From Paracoccaceae bacterium (GTDB lineage Bacteria; Pseudomonadota; Alphaproteobacteria; Rhodobacterales; Rhodobacteraceae): 64,000 nt of DNA. Position numbers and translations under genes: made by a program. Of the stretch, positions 1 to 8,134 are shown in pieces (position 1 is the first letter of the stretch; each line of letters opens with the position of its first letter). Location of the stretch: positions 62,001 to 126,000 of the forward strand of contig WGNF01000015.1 in assembly GCA_016124615.1 (NCBI GenBank), given 5' to 3'. The notes under the pieces were generated by a model that saw nothing but the letters and a program-made list of their open reading frames with translations, searched no databases and was not told the DNA's origin.

Positions 1-1
1 T

Positions 2-313
2 CCGATCTACCTGCGGTTCAAGGGCGGCAAGGGGGTGGCGACCTTCCTGGGCATCCTGCTGGCGCTATCCTGGCCGGTCGGGCTGGCCAGTTGCGCCACC
101 TGGCTGGTGGCGGCTTTCGTGGCGCGGGTATCCTCAGTCGCGGCGCTGATGGCGGCGGCCTTGTCGAGCCTGTGGCTGCTGCCGTTCGGGCAGGGCCAGT
201 TGCTGTTCCTGGTGGTGATCCTGACGGTGCTGATCTACATCCGCCACGCCGCGAACATCCGCAGGCTCAAGGCCGGGACAGAGCCGAGAATCGGTCGAAA
301 AACAGGCACCTGA
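2..313 (+). CDS. plsY: Glycerol-3-phosphate acyltransferase PlsY, C-terminal part (cut by window edge)
   Basis: The frame is open from base 2 and 103 residues remain. PlsY is the inner-membrane enzyme that transfers the acyl group of acyl-phosphate to glycerol-3-phosphate at the start of phospholipid synthesis. The fragment opens with the family's glycine-rich loop RFKGGKGVAT, followed by three hydrophobic segments and a short basic tail ending RIGRKTGT. The GTG at 35 lies inside the conserved loop, so it is not a start; the real start is left of the window. Family assignment rests on the loop plus the membrane pattern and is fairly secure. Confidence 0.88.
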   Translation, partial: PIYLRFKGGKGVATFLGILLALSWPVGLASCATWLVAAFVARVSSVAALMAAALSSLWLLPFGQGQLLFLVVILTVLIYIRHAANIRRLKAGTEPRIGRKTGT

Positions 314-317
314 CGCA

Positions 318-333
318 AATTTGTGGACAAATT
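318..333. promoter_or_regulatory. 16-base palindrome upstream of the DUF805 gene
   Basis: AATTTGT-GG-ACAAATT is a perfect inverted repeat, AT-rich against a GC-rich background, lying 48 bases before the start at 382 and just after the plsY stop. The symmetry suits an operator for a dimeric regulator. No regulator can be named from the sequence. Confidence 0.35.
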
Positions 334-381
334 GCCGCAGGGCGCGCATCCTTTGGGCATTGACGCCAACAGGGGTGCATC

Positions 382-783
382 ATGGATTTCAAGACTTCGG
401 TCACGACGTGTCTGTCAAAATATGCCACGTTCAGCGGGCGCGCGAGGCGGTCGGAACTGTGGTGGTTCGTGCTGTTCAACGTGATTTTGAGCATTATCGC
501 CGGAATCCTCGACCGGATGCTGTTCGGGGTCCATGACATGCACATGGGGGCTGCCGACGCCGGCATGTCGTTCAACTACCAGCCATCATTGATCGGGTCG
601 GTGGTGTCGCTGGCGCTGCTGCTGCCCAACCTTGCCGTGGCGGCGCGCCGGATGCACGACATCGACCGTTCGGGCTGGTGGCTGCTGATCGTCTTTATCC
701 CGATCATCGGCTGGCTGGTGCTGCTTTACTGGTACATCAAGGAAGGCACGCAGGGGCCGAACCGGTTCGGCGCGCCTGCCTGA
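382..783 (+). CDS. DUF805 family inner-membrane protein
   Basis: A 133-residue protein with the DUF805 pattern: an amphipathic N-terminus reading YATFSGRARRSELWW, a first membrane helix at about residues 26-45, a second at 65-85, then the RRMHDIDRSGWW motif and a last helix at about 97-118, ending with GPNRFG. Family members are small membrane proteins of unknown function. A GGGG run 6-7 bases upstream serves as a weak ribosome site. It follows plsY by 68 bases but looks separately controlled, because a palindrome lies between them. Confidence 0.85.
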   Translation: MDFKTSVTTCLSKYATFSGRARRSELWWFVLFNVILSIIAGILDRMLFGVHDMHMGAADAGMSFNYQPSLIGSVVSLALLLPNLAVAARRMHDIDRSGWWLLIVFIPIIGWLVLLYWYIKEGTQGPNRFGAPA

Positions 784-805
784 CGCGCGGAGCAACTGCG
801 TCACG

Positions 806-833
806 GGGCTGGCGTCGGCGACGCTGCCAGCCC
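806..833. terminator. Hairpin between convergent DUF805 and gshA genes
   Basis: GGGCTGGC and GCCAGCCC form an 8-base stem around a 12-base loop that itself contains a GTC/GAC pairing. It lies between two genes that run toward each other. There is no T-run on either side, so it is a weak candidate for a two-way transcription stop. Confidence 0.4.
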
Positions 834-851
834 GCAGGCGAAGCCGGTCCT

Positions 852-2225
852 TCAGTAGCTGTATTCGCCGTAGATCCGGGTCAGGTCGCCGTTCCAGTCG
901 CCGTGGTAATGCGCAAGCAACTCGTCGGCCGGGGCGCGGCCGGACTCGACGCTGTCTTTCAGCGCGCTGAGAAAATGCGTCTCGTCCGGGATCAGGCCGC
1001 CGGCGCCCGGTCTGGCGCGCACTTTCAGCCCGGCCTCGGAAATCGCCACCACCTCGCGGGCAAGGTCCAGCATCTTGACGCCATGCGTATCGCTTTGCAG
1101 CCCGTCGACCGAGGCCGCCACGTGCAGCGCGCTACGGGTTTCGGCATCCCAGCCCTTGACCAGATCCCAGGCGGCGTCGAGCGACGACTGGTCGTAGAGC
1201 AACCCGACCCAGAACGCGGGCAGCGCGCAAAGTCGGCGCCACGGCCCGCCGTCGGCGCCGCGCATTTCAAGGTATTTCTTCACCCGCGCCTCGGGGAACA
1301 CCGTGGTCATGTGGTCGGCCCAGTCGCTGAGCGTCGGCTTTTCGCCGGGCAGCGCGGGCAGTTCGCCCCTAAGGAAGGCGCGGAACGATTGGCCGAGGGC
1401 GTTGATGTATTTGCCGTCGCGGTAGACGAAATACATCGGCACATCGAGCACATAGTCGACGTAGCGCTGGAACCCCATGCCGTCTTCGAAGACGAAGGGC
1501 AGCATCCCGGTGCGCGACGGGTCGAGATCGCGCCAGATCCGGCTGCGCCAGCTTTTGAAGCCGTTCGGCTTGCCCTCGAAGAACGGCGAATTGGCGAACA
1601 GCGCGGTGGCGACCGGCTGCAGCGCCAGCGACACCCGCAGTTTCTGCACCATGTCGGCCTCTGACGCGAAGTCGAGGTTGACCTGCACGGTACAGGTGCG
1701 GCGCATCATCTGGGTGCCGTGGGTGCCGACGCGGCCCATGTAATCGTTCATCAGCTTGTAGCGGCCCTTGGGCATCAGCGGCATCTGATCGTGCGTCCAG
1801 ATCGGCGCGGCGCCGAGGCCGATGAAGCGGATGCCCAGCGGTTCGGCGACGGCCTGAACCTCGCGCAGGTGTTCGTTCACCTCGTCGCAGGTCTGGTGGA
1901 TCGTCTCAAGCTGGGCGCCCGACAGCTCGAACTGTCCGCCGGGTTCCAGGCTGACGTTGGCGCCGTCAGCAAAGGTCAGGCCGATGATGTTGTCCTGCTC
2001 ATAGACCGGCGTCCAGCCAAAGCGGTCGCGCATGCCTTCCAGCATGGCGCGTATGCTGCTGGGGCCATCGTAGGGCAACGGTTCCAGCGTATCGGCAAGG
2101 TAGCCGAACTTTTCATGCTCGGTGCCGATCTTCCAGTCGGCCTTGGGTTTGCACCCCGAGGCCATGTATTCGGCCAACTGGTCGAAGTGCTCGATCGGCC
2201 CGCCGCCGGACTGGGGAATGGACAT
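852..2225 (-). CDS. gshA: Glutamate--cysteine ligase
   Basis: Makes gamma-glutamylcysteine, the first step of glutathione synthesis, in the cytoplasm. The 457-residue protein is of the plant/alphaproteobacterial class: GTEHEKFGY near residue 34, DGANVSLEPGGQFELSG near 85, then RMMRRTC-like metal and substrate-binding segments (QMMRRTCTVQVNLD) and FEDGMGFQRYVDYVLDVPMY. I place the start at 2225 (MSIPQSGGGPIEHF), where family members begin; the frame runs upstream to 2291 but that part is not conserved in character. It is the last gene of a minus-strand group with rsmE and a small membrane protein, 72 bases after the latter. Confidence 0.93.
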   Translation of the reverse strand: MSIPQSGGGPIEHFDQLAEYMASGCKPKADWKIGTEHEKFGYLADTLEPLPYDGPSSIRAMLEGMRDRFGWTPVYEQDNIIGLTFADGANVSLEPGGQFELSGAQLETIHQTCDEVNEHLREVQAVAEPLGIRFIGLGAAPIWTHDQMPLMPKGRYKLMNDYMGRVGTHGTQMMRRTCTVQVNLDFASEADMVQKLRVSLALQPVATALFANSPFFEGKPNGFKSWRSRIWRDLDPSRTGMLPFVFEDGMGFQRYVDYVLDVPMYFVYRDGKYINALGQSFRAFLRGELPALPGEKPTLSDWADHMTTVFPEARVKKYLEMRGADGGPWRRLCALPAFWVGLLYDQSSLDAAWDLVKGWDAETRSALHVAASVDGLQSDTHGVKMLDLAREVVAISEAGLKVRARPGAGGLIPDETHFLSALKDSVESGRAPADELLAHYHGDWNGDLTRIYGEYSY

Positions 2226-2297
2226 TTGGGGGCTCCGATCGTGCTCTGCGTTTCCGGCGCAACAGGTGGCGCGACAGGGGGGGCAAGTCAAGGCCGG

Positions 2298-2813
2298 TCA
2301 GGCAAGCCGTCGCTGTGCCCGCCTGCGCCAGACGATGCGGGGCAGATCGGGCGGGCCTTCGACCGCGGCCAGAAGGGCTGCGCTGTCAAGACCGGGCAGG
2401 CCGGTGAAGGCATCAAACAGCGCCTCGGCCCCTTCTGCGGCGGTCGGGATGTAAAGCGTGTCGCCGCTGCTTTGCGACAGCCGCCAGACCCGGCGGCCAT
2501 CGCGGGTCAGAAGCGCGATCTCGTCGATCAGCGAAAGCCCGGCAAAGCCGCCCTCGGTCGGGCCGAAGTAGGTGATCTGCCCCTCGACCACCTGCACCAC
2601 GCCGGGGTCGCTGACGCCGCGGGCAAAGCGCATCCGGCGCAGGCCGATGACGGCCAAGCCAAGGCCAAGCGCCATGAAGGCGCCACCGACAACGGGCAGG
2701 AACAACCCGCCGTAAGAGGCGATCCAGAGGCCGAGGGCGGCGATGGCCGCGGCGATGATGACCTCGCGCCAGCGCCGCAGGGTGGCAAGCGCCTCGGGGC
2801 GCAGGAAATCCAT
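2298..2813 (-). CDS. Small membrane protein of unknown function between rsmE and gshA
   Basis: 171 residues. Two adjacent hydrophobic helices at about 18-36 and 38-58 are followed by a soluble part of about 110 residues with repeated short beta-like stretches (VVEGQITYFGP, LIDEIALLTRDG, DTLYIP). This gives a two-helix anchor with a cytoplasmic domain. It starts 3 bases after the rsmE stop, so it is co-transcribed and probably translationally coupled. I do not recognise the family, although such a protein next to rsmE is common in Rhodobacterales. No catalytic motif was seen. Confidence 0.8.
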   Translation of the reverse strand: MDFLRPEALATLRRWREVIIAAAIAALGLWIASYGGLFLPVVGGAFMALGLGLAVIGLRRMRFARGVSDPGVVQVVEGQITYFGPTEGGFAGLSLIDEIALLTRDGRRVWRLSQSSGDTLYIPTAAEGAEALFDAFTGLPGLDSAALLAAVEGPPDLPRIVWRRRAQRRLA

Positions 2814-2816
2814 CGC

Positions 2817-3548
2817 CTAGCCCGCCCGCCAGTCGCCAAGGGCGGCCTGCCACAGCGTCAGCGCGGCGACGGCGGCGGTATCGGCGCGCAGGATGCGGGG
2901 GCCAAGGCTGATCGGCAGTACTTGCGGCAGCGCACGCAGGCGGGTGCGCTCGGGGTCGGAAAACCCGCCCTCGGGTCCGATCAGGATTGCCCAGGGGCCG
3001 GGGGGCTGGCCTGCCAGCGTTTCGGCTGCGCCCACACGGCTTTCGTCGGCCCAGAGGATGCGGCGCGCCTCGGGCCAGCTGTCGAGCAGGCGGGCGAGGG
3101 GCTGAAGCTCGGCCACCTCGGGCACGAAGGTGCCGCCACATTGTTCGGCGGCCTCGATGGCATGGGCCTGCAGGCGGTCCTGTCGGACGCGCTCGGAATT
3201 GGTGAACGCGGTCTGCACCGGCAGGATGCGGGCGGCGCCAAGCTCGGCCGCCTTTTCGACGATGAAATCGGTGCGGGCCTTCTTGATCGGCGCGAAGATC
3301 AGCCAGAGGTCGGGTGGCAGTTGCAGCGATCGCGCCTGACCGGTGCAGGCAAGGATGCCGCCGCGCTTGCCGGCCGCCGCCACTTCGGCCCGCCACTCGC
3401 CGTCGCGGCCGTTGAACAGCCGTACCGCGTCGCCGGGCGCAAGCCGCATCACACCAAAGAGATAATGCGCCTGATCGGCATTCAGCGGAACCGATTGCCC
3501 CGGCCCCAGCGGGTGCTCTACAAAGAGCCTGATCTTCGCATCCGACAT
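2817..3548 (-). CDS. rsmE: 16S rRNA (uracil(1498)-N(3))-methyltransferase
   Basis: Methylates U1498 of 16S rRNA using S-adenosylmethionine. 243 residues, normal for the family. The C-terminal SPOUT fold shows the SAM-binding stretch AILIGPEGGFSDPE at about 188-201 and LGPRILRADTAAVAAL near 216-231, both diagnostic; the N-terminal PUA-like domain includes QAHYLFGVMR. The start at 3548 is preceded by AAGG at 8 bases. It runs head to head with ubiA with only 11 bases between the two start codons. Confidence 0.95.
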   Translation of the reverse strand: MSDAKIRLFVEHPLGPGQSVPLNADQAHYLFGVMRLAPGDAVRLFNGRDGEWRAEVAAAGKRGGILACTGQARSLQLPPDLWLIFAPIKKARTDFIVEKAAELGAARILPVQTAFTNSERVRQDRLQAHAIEAAEQCGGTFVPEVAELQPLARLLDSWPEARRILWADESRVGAAETLAGQPPGPWAILIGPEGGFSDPERTRLRALPQVLPISLGPRILRADTAAVAALTLWQAALGDWRAG

Positions 3549-3559
3549 GAGGCGACCTT

Positions 3560-4531
3560 ATGCCCGAGCCCCAGCAAATTCCAGAGCCGGCAGGGCAGGT
3601 CGCCGACGCCGTGCGCGGCAACTGGGTCGACCGTTACGCGCCGGAACCGGCCCGCCCCTATCTGCGTCTGAGCCGGGCCGACCGGCCGATCGGCACCTGG
3701 CTGTTGCTGCTGCCCTGCTGGTGGGGCGGTGCGCTGGCAGCGGCGGCCGATCCGCGTGGCATGGGCTGGGGCGACGTGTGGATCGCGCTGGGCTGCGCCG
3801 CCGGGGCCTGGCTGATGCGCGGTGCGGGCTGTACCTGGAACGACATCACCGACCGCGAGTTCGATGCCGCAGTGGCGCGCACAAGGTCGCGGCCGATCCC
3901 CTCGGGGCAGGTGACGGTGCAACAGGCGACGATCTGGATGGCGGCGCAGGCGCTGGTGGCCTTCGCCATTCTCCTGACCTTCAACGCCCGCGCGATCGAG
4001 ATGGGTGTGGCCTCGCTGCTGCTGGTGGCGGTCTATCCCTTCGCCAAGCGGTTCACCTGGTGGCCACAGGTGTTTCTGGGCCTCGCCTTCAACTGGGGGG
4101 CACTGCTGGCCTGGACCGCGCATACCGGCAAGATCGGTGGGCCGTCGCTGCTGCTTTACGTCTCGGGGATCGCCTGGACGCTGTTCTACGACACGATCTA
4201 TGCCCATCAGGACAAGGAAGACGACGAGCTGATCGGCGTGAAATCCACCGCGCGGCTCTTTGGCACCGACACGCCGCAATGGCTGCGCGCCTTCGCCGTG
4301 GTGACGGTTCTGGTGATGAGCCTGGCGATCATCACCGCGCTGACGCCGCGGGTATCGGCGCTGGCGATGGTGCTGGCGCTGGGCGGGGCCTGGGGGTTGG
4401 GCTGGCACCTGACCTGGCAATTGGCGGAACTGGACATCGACGATCCGGCCACCTGCCTGACGCTGTTCCGGTCGAACCGCAATGCGGGGCTGATCCCGGC
4501 GGTGCTGTTCGCGCTTGCGGCCTTCGTCTGA
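3560..4531 (+). CDS. ubiA: 4-hydroxybenzoate polyprenyltransferase
   Basis: Attaches the polyprenyl chain to 4-hydroxybenzoate in ubiquinone synthesis, in the inner membrane. The 323-residue protein has about eight hydrophobic segments and both aspartate motifs of the family: NDITDREFD at about residues 94-102 and YDTIYAHQDKEDD near 211-223, which hold Mg-diphosphate. An N-terminal extension of about 30 residues rich in Pro/Glu precedes the first conserved block. The start has GAGG 7 bases upstream. The chain substrate is probably decaprenyl, made by the polyprenyl synthase at 21067-22068. Confidence 0.94.
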   Translation: MPEPQQIPEPAGQVADAVRGNWVDRYAPEPARPYLRLSRADRPIGTWLLLLPCWWGGALAAAADPRGMGWGDVWIALGCAAGAWLMRGAGCTWNDITDREFDAAVARTRSRPIPSGQVTVQQATIWMAAQALVAFAILLTFNARAIEMGVASLLLVAVYPFAKRFTWWPQVFLGLAFNWGALLAWTAHTGKIGGPSLLLYVSGIAWTLFYDTIYAHQDKEDDELIGVKSTARLFGTDTPQWLRAFAVVTVLVMSLAIITALTPRVSALAMVLALGGAWGLGWHLTWQLAELDIDDPATCLTLFRSNRNAGLIPAVLFALAAFV

Positions 4532-4631
4532 AGGCTGCGCTGTTTCTTGCCGTGCGGGCGTTCGATCATTGATCCGCCGGTTCATGCCGCTTAAGGAAGA
4601 TGCACCTTTCTTCGGAGACCGCTGAAGGCCC

Positions 4632-6710
4632 ATGCGCCCCACACAGACCCCGATCGCGCTTGCCGCCTTTGCCACGGCCGCCGTCCTGAGTTACTTCGGC
4701 GCCGTCTGGACGGCGAACGGGGTGGAACGGCGCACCCGCCAGATCATTTCGCATACGCTATCGGTCGACGGCTACGACTGGGTCCGGGTCGCCACCGACG
4801 GGTTGCAGATCCGGTTGACGGGCACCGCGCCCACCGAGGCGATGCGGTTCAAGGTTCTGGCCATCGTCGATGCCTCGGTGGATGCGGCGCGGGTGCATGA
4901 CCTGATGCAGGTGACCCCGGCACAGGACATTCCGCCGCCACGGTTCTCGGTCGAGATGCTGCGCAACGGGGATGGAATTTCGCTGATCGGGCTGGTGCCC
5001 GCGGCAACCGGGCATGACGCCATCGCCAAGCGTGTGGCGGCCCTGACTGCGCCGGGCGGTGTGACCGATCTGCTGGAAACGGCAGCGGCCCCGGTTCCGG
5101 CGGGCTGGGATCAGGCGCTGGACTATGGGCTTGAGGCGCTGAAAGAGCTGCCGCGCGCGAAAATCTCGATCTCGGCCGACAAGGTGAACGTGACCGGGAT
5201 CGCCGACAGCCAGATCCAGCAGCGGCAGTTTGAAACCGACCTTGCCCGTGCGGCGCCGCAGGGGCTGCTGGTCGAGGTCGCCATTTCGGCGCCGCGGCCG
5301 GTCATCACGCCCTTCACGCTGCGCTTTGTCATCGACGACGCGGGCTCGCGCTTTGATGCCTGCTCGGCCGATACCGACAAGGCCCGCGACCAGATCGTCG
5401 CGGCGGCGGTGGCGGCCGGGGTCACCGGCAAGGTGCAATGCACCGTGGGCATGGGCGTGCCGACGCCGCATTGGGCCGAGGCCGCGGTGCAGGGCATCAA
5501 CGCGGTGAAAGAGCTTGGCCACGGCACCATCACCTTTTCGGATGCCGATGTCTCGTTGCTGGCGACCGACGCGACGCCGCAGGCGAGCTTTGACAAGGTG
5601 GTGGGAGAGTTGGGGGCGACGCTGCCCGACGTGTTCTCGCTGAAGGCGACGCTGCCGAAGAAGGCGGCGGCGACGAAATCCGACGGGCCGGTGGAGTTTA
5701 CCGCGGCGCTGACGCCGGATGGCAAGGTGGCCTTGCACGGGCGCCTGACCGACGACCGGATGCGCGAGGTGGTGGACAGCTACGCCCGCGCCCGGTTCGG
5801 TGCCGATCACGTCTTTACCGCGACGCGGGCCGACGACAAGCTGCCGAACGGCTGGCCGGTGCGGGTGCTGGCCGGGTTGCAGGCGCTGTCGGTGCTGCAC
5901 GACGGAACCCTGCTGGTGCAACCCGATCTGGTCGCCGTCACCGGCACCGCGGGCGTGGCGGACGCGCAGGATCGCATCTCGCGCATCCTGTCGGAACAGC
6001 TGGGGCAGGGCGGGGCATTCACCATCAAGGTCAGCTACGACAAACGCTACGACCCGCAGGCGGGGCTGCCCACGCCGCAGGAATGCGTGACCACGATCAA
6101 GACGGCGATGGCCGCGCACAAGATCGGCTTTGAACCGGGGTCGGATACGTTCACGCCCGACTCGGTGCCGACGCTGGACGCGATCGCCGACGAGCTGCGC
6201 AAATGCCCGGATGTGAAGATGGAGATTGCCGGGTACACCGACAGCCAGGGACGGGCAGAGATGAACCTTGCGCTGAGCCAGGCGCGGGCGCAGGCGGTGT
6301 TGACGGCACTGTCGCAGCGGCGCGTTCTGGTCGGCAATCTGGTTGCGCGCGGCTATGGCGAGGATCATCCGATCGCTGACAATGGCACCGACACCGGCCG
6401 CGAGGCGAACCGGCGGATCGAGATCACGCTGTTGGCCGATGCACCGGATGCCGGGCAGGCAACCGCCGCCAGCGACGCGGTGCCGGACGTCACCAGCCCG
6501 GATCAGGCGACCGACGGGGCCGCGCCGGTGGTGGACCCCGGCACCGAACCGACCGCCGACACCAGCGCGACCGATGGCGACGCCGCGGCGATGGATTCGA
6601 CCGGGGCCGATGCGACGGATGGCACGACCGCGCCCGACTCTGCCGCCCCCGCGCAGGACAACGTGCGACCCAAGGCGCGCCCCCCGGAAACCGATGCGAG
6701 GAAGCCATGA
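4632..6710 (+). CDS. Large OmpA-family envelope protein
   Basis: 692 residues. A single N-terminal hydrophobic segment (about residues 6-25) acts as an anchor or uncleaved signal. Then comes a long region of repeated alpha/beta units about 70-90 residues apart that resemble BON-type domains (for example VRVATDGLQIRLTGTAP and ISADKVNVTGIADS). The OmpA C-like peptidoglycan-binding domain is at about 490-600, with the aspartate in AGYTDSQG and the arginine in EANRRIEITL. The last 85 residues are a low-complexity tail rich in Ala, Asp, Thr and Pro ending ARKP. It probably links an inner-membrane anchor to the cell wall. It overlaps the next gene by 4 bases. Confidence 0.9.
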   Translation: MRPTQTPIALAAFATAAVLSYFGAVWTANGVERRTRQIISHTLSVDGYDWVRVATDGLQIRLTGTAPTEAMRFKVLAIVDASVDAARVHDLMQVTPAQDIPPPRFSVEMLRNGDGISLIGLVPAATGHDAIAKRVAALTAPGGVTDLLETAAAPVPAGWDQALDYGLEALKELPRAKISISADKVNVTGIADSQIQQRQFETDLARAAPQGLLVEVAISAPRPVITPFTLRFVIDDAGSRFDACSADTDKARDQIVAAAVAAGVTGKVQCTVGMGVPTPHWAEAAVQGINAVKELGHGTITFSDADVSLLATDATPQASFDKVVGELGATLPDVFSLKATLPKKAAATKSDGPVEFTAALTPDGKVALHGRLTDDRMREVVDSYARARFGADHVFTATRADDKLPNGWPVRVLAGLQALSVLHDGTLLVQPDLVAVTGTAGVADAQDRISRILSEQLGQGGAFTIKVSYDKRYDPQAGLPTPQECVTTIKTAMAAHKIGFEPGSDTFTPDSVPTLDAIADELRKCPDVKMEIAGYTDSQGRAEMNLALSQARAQAVLTALSQRRVLVGNLVARGYGEDHPIADNGTDTGREANRRIEITLLADAPDAGQATAASDAVPDVTSPDQATDGAAPVVDPGTEPTADTSATDGDAAAMDSTGADATDGTTAPDSAAPAQDNVRPKARPPETDARKP

Positions 6711-7033
6711 ACCGGACCGAATTCATCGCCGTGACGGCCACGCTTCTCTTCGTGGCCTTTGCCCTCGGGTGGTTCGCCTACTGGCTGCTGCATCGCTTCA
6801 CGCGGGTCAGCCAGGCCGATATGGGCGAGCTGGACCGGATGGCGCAATCGCTGCACGAGGCCGAGGAAACCCGCGATCAGGCGATCATCTACATTCAGGA
6901 CCGCGAGGCCGATCTGACCAGCCAGATCTCGCAGACCGAGGCGGAACTGCGGGCGGCGATGGAAGGCCTGCGCGACGCGCGACGCGAGGCCGAAGAGCTG
7001 CGCAGCTACATCGAACGGATGAACGCGAGCTGA
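6707..7033 (+). CDS. Small membrane-anchored coiled-coil protein
   Basis: 108 residues. One membrane helix at about residues 8-30 is followed by a highly charged, alpha-helical stretch to the end (for example EAEETRDQAIIYIQ and ARREAEELRSYIERM) with heptad-like spacing, so a coiled coil is likely. The start ATG overlaps the stop of the OmpA-family gene as ATGA, so the two are coupled and probably act together at the envelope. I do not know a named family. Confidence 0.8.
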   Translation: MNRTEFIAVTATLLFVAFALGWFAYWLLHRFTRVSQADMGELDRMAQSLHEAEETRDQAIIYIQDREADLTSQISQTEAELRAAMEGLRDARREAEELRSYIERMNAS

Positions 7034-7035
7034 CG

Positions 7036-7072
7036 AAAAAGGGGGCGTGCGGCCCAAGCGCAGCACGCCCCC
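7036..7072 (-). terminator. Intrinsic terminator of the cytochrome c gene
   Basis: Read on the minus strand, a perfect 10-base stem (GGGGGCGTGC paired with GCACGCCCCC, loop 12) is followed by five T. It ends transcription coming from the cytochrome gene at 7146-7556. The same hairpin may slow transcription arriving from the OmpA side, but without a T-run. A second perfect 13-base inverted repeat (7081-7093 with 7128-7140, CGGCGTTTTCCCG) lies just upstream on the same transcript. Confidence 0.8.
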
Positions 7073-7145
7073 CGGTATCTCGGCGTTTTCCCGTGCGGAC
7101 CGCTGCATCCCTTCAGCCGGTCGCGGGCGGGAAAACGCCGTTACA

Positions 7146-7556
7146 TCAGTTCTGGATCGGCTCGTCCGTCTTGACGATGTCGGTCTTCAGGAACGCAAGG
7201 ATGTCCTGCGCCTGCGCATCGGTGATCTTGCCGCGCCAGCGGGGCATGACCTTGTCGAGATCCCCACCGTCTTCGTCCTTGCCGTCGAGCATGGCGCGCA
7301 GGATCAGCGCGTCGGTCTCGTTGTACTGCGATTCCAGCGCCGGGGCCTGCAGGTTGGCCGACTCGGTGTCGCCGATCTTGATGCCGCCGGAAGCGTCGGC
7401 CTTGTGGCAAACCTGGCATTTCTGCAGGAAGAGTTTCTTGCCTGCGACGGCATTGCCGGCGGCGAAGGCGGTGGAGGCTGACAGGGCGAATGCACCCAGA
7501 AGCAGCGTTGCCCGGATCGCTGGCGGTCGCCAGCCTGACCGTGTATTTCCAAACAT
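7146..7556 (-). CDS. Class I c-type cytochrome, exported
   Basis: 136 residues. A signal peptide (about 1-33, ending STAFA-AG) sends it to the periplasm. One haem-binding motif CQVCH sits near residues 45-49, and the axial methionine is probably in KVMPRW near residue 104. I start it at 7556 because AAGGAC lies 6 bases upstream; an upstream ATG at 7577 would put extra polar residues before the signal. It resembles the small monohaem cytochromes of Rhodobacter that shuttle electrons to terminal oxidases, but the exact type is uncertain. An FnrL-like box upstream suggests oxygen control. Confidence 0.85.
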   Translation of the reverse strand: MFGNTRSGWRPPAIRATLLLGAFALSASTAFAAGNAVAGKKLFLQKCQVCHKADASGGIKIGDTESANLQAPALESQYNETDALILRAMLDGKDEDGGDLDKVMPRWRGKITDAQAQDILAFLKTDIVKTDEPIQN

Positions 7557-7632
7557 ATTCAAGTCCTTGCATTGCATCGCAGCCGGAAGTGGCGCGACGC
7601 CTGCCAGATTGCGCCCGATCGCCGGGCGCGCC

Positions 7633-7646
7633 TTGATCCAGATCAG
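7633..7646. promoter_or_regulatory. FnrL-type box upstream of the cytochrome c gene
   Basis: TTGAT-CCAG-ATCAG differs at one base from the FNR/FnrL consensus TTGAT-N4-ATCAA. Its centre is 83 bases before the start codon at 7556. If it acts at the usual -41.5 position, the transcript would start near 7598 with a leader of about 42 bases. FnrL controls oxygen-responsive cytochrome genes in Rhodobacter. Assignment is by pattern only. Confidence 0.55.
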
Positions 7647-7689
7647 GCTCTTGGCAGGTGCGTGGAACGCGTCGATCGCGCAGTGCCGG

Positions 7690-8133
7690 TCACCAGCGGG
7701 TCAGCGCGGCCTCGTCGGTGTCCTTGGCCGCGACCCAGTCGGCGCCATCGGCGGTGACTTCGCGCTTCCAGAACGGCGCGCGGGATTTCAGGTAGTCCAT
7801 CAGGAACTCTGCCGCCGCGAAGGCGTCGCCGCGGTGCGGTGCGGCGGTCGCGACCATCATGATCGCCTCGCCCAATGCCAGCGGGCCGTAGCGGTGGATG
7901 ATCAGGCTGTCCCGCAGCGCCCAGCGGTCGACCGCCTCGGCCTCGATCGCGGCGATCGCGGATTCGGTCATGCCGGGATAATGCTCGATCTCCATCCGGT
8001 GCAGGCCGCCGCCGTCGCGGTCGCGCACGATGCCGGTGAAGGTGACGATGGCGCCGATATCGGCGCGGCCCTGCCCGAAGGCGGCAAGTTCGGCGCCCGG
8101 ATCGAAGCGGGCGGCCTGGACCCGGACAGTCAT
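7690..8133 (-). CDS. moaE: Molybdopterin synthase catalytic subunit MoaE
   Basis: Together with MoaD it inserts sulfur into precursor Z to make molybdopterin. 147 residues. Family marks visible are GAIVTFTGIVRD near residue 26, VDRWALRDSLIIHRYGPLALGE, a histidine/arginine segment (APHRGDAF), and FWKREV with the catalytic lysine near residue 124. It lies one base after the moaD stop, so the two subunits are made together. It is the last gene of the uvrC-pgsA-moaD-moaE run. Confidence 0.95.
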   Translation of the reverse strand: MTVRVQAARFDPGAELAAFGQGRADIGAIVTFTGIVRDRDGGGLHRMEIEHYPGMTESAIAAIEAEAVDRWALRDSLIIHRYGPLALGEAIMMVATAAPHRGDAFAAAEFLMDYLKSRAPFWKREVTADGADWVAAKDTDEAALTRW

Positions 8134-8134
8134 C

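Noticed and set aside
1719..3671. Open frame of 650 codons on the plus strand across gshA and rsmE
   Set aside because: It is the shadow of well-supported minus-strand genes with family motifs; its own translation is Arg/Gly/Ala-rich with no motif, as usual for antisense frames in GC-rich DNA.
4758..6368. Open frame of 536 codons antisense to the OmpA-family gene
   Set aside because: Antisense shadow; composition dominated by Arg, His, Gly and Gln; the plus-strand frame has an anchor, an OmpA domain and an ATGA-linked partner.
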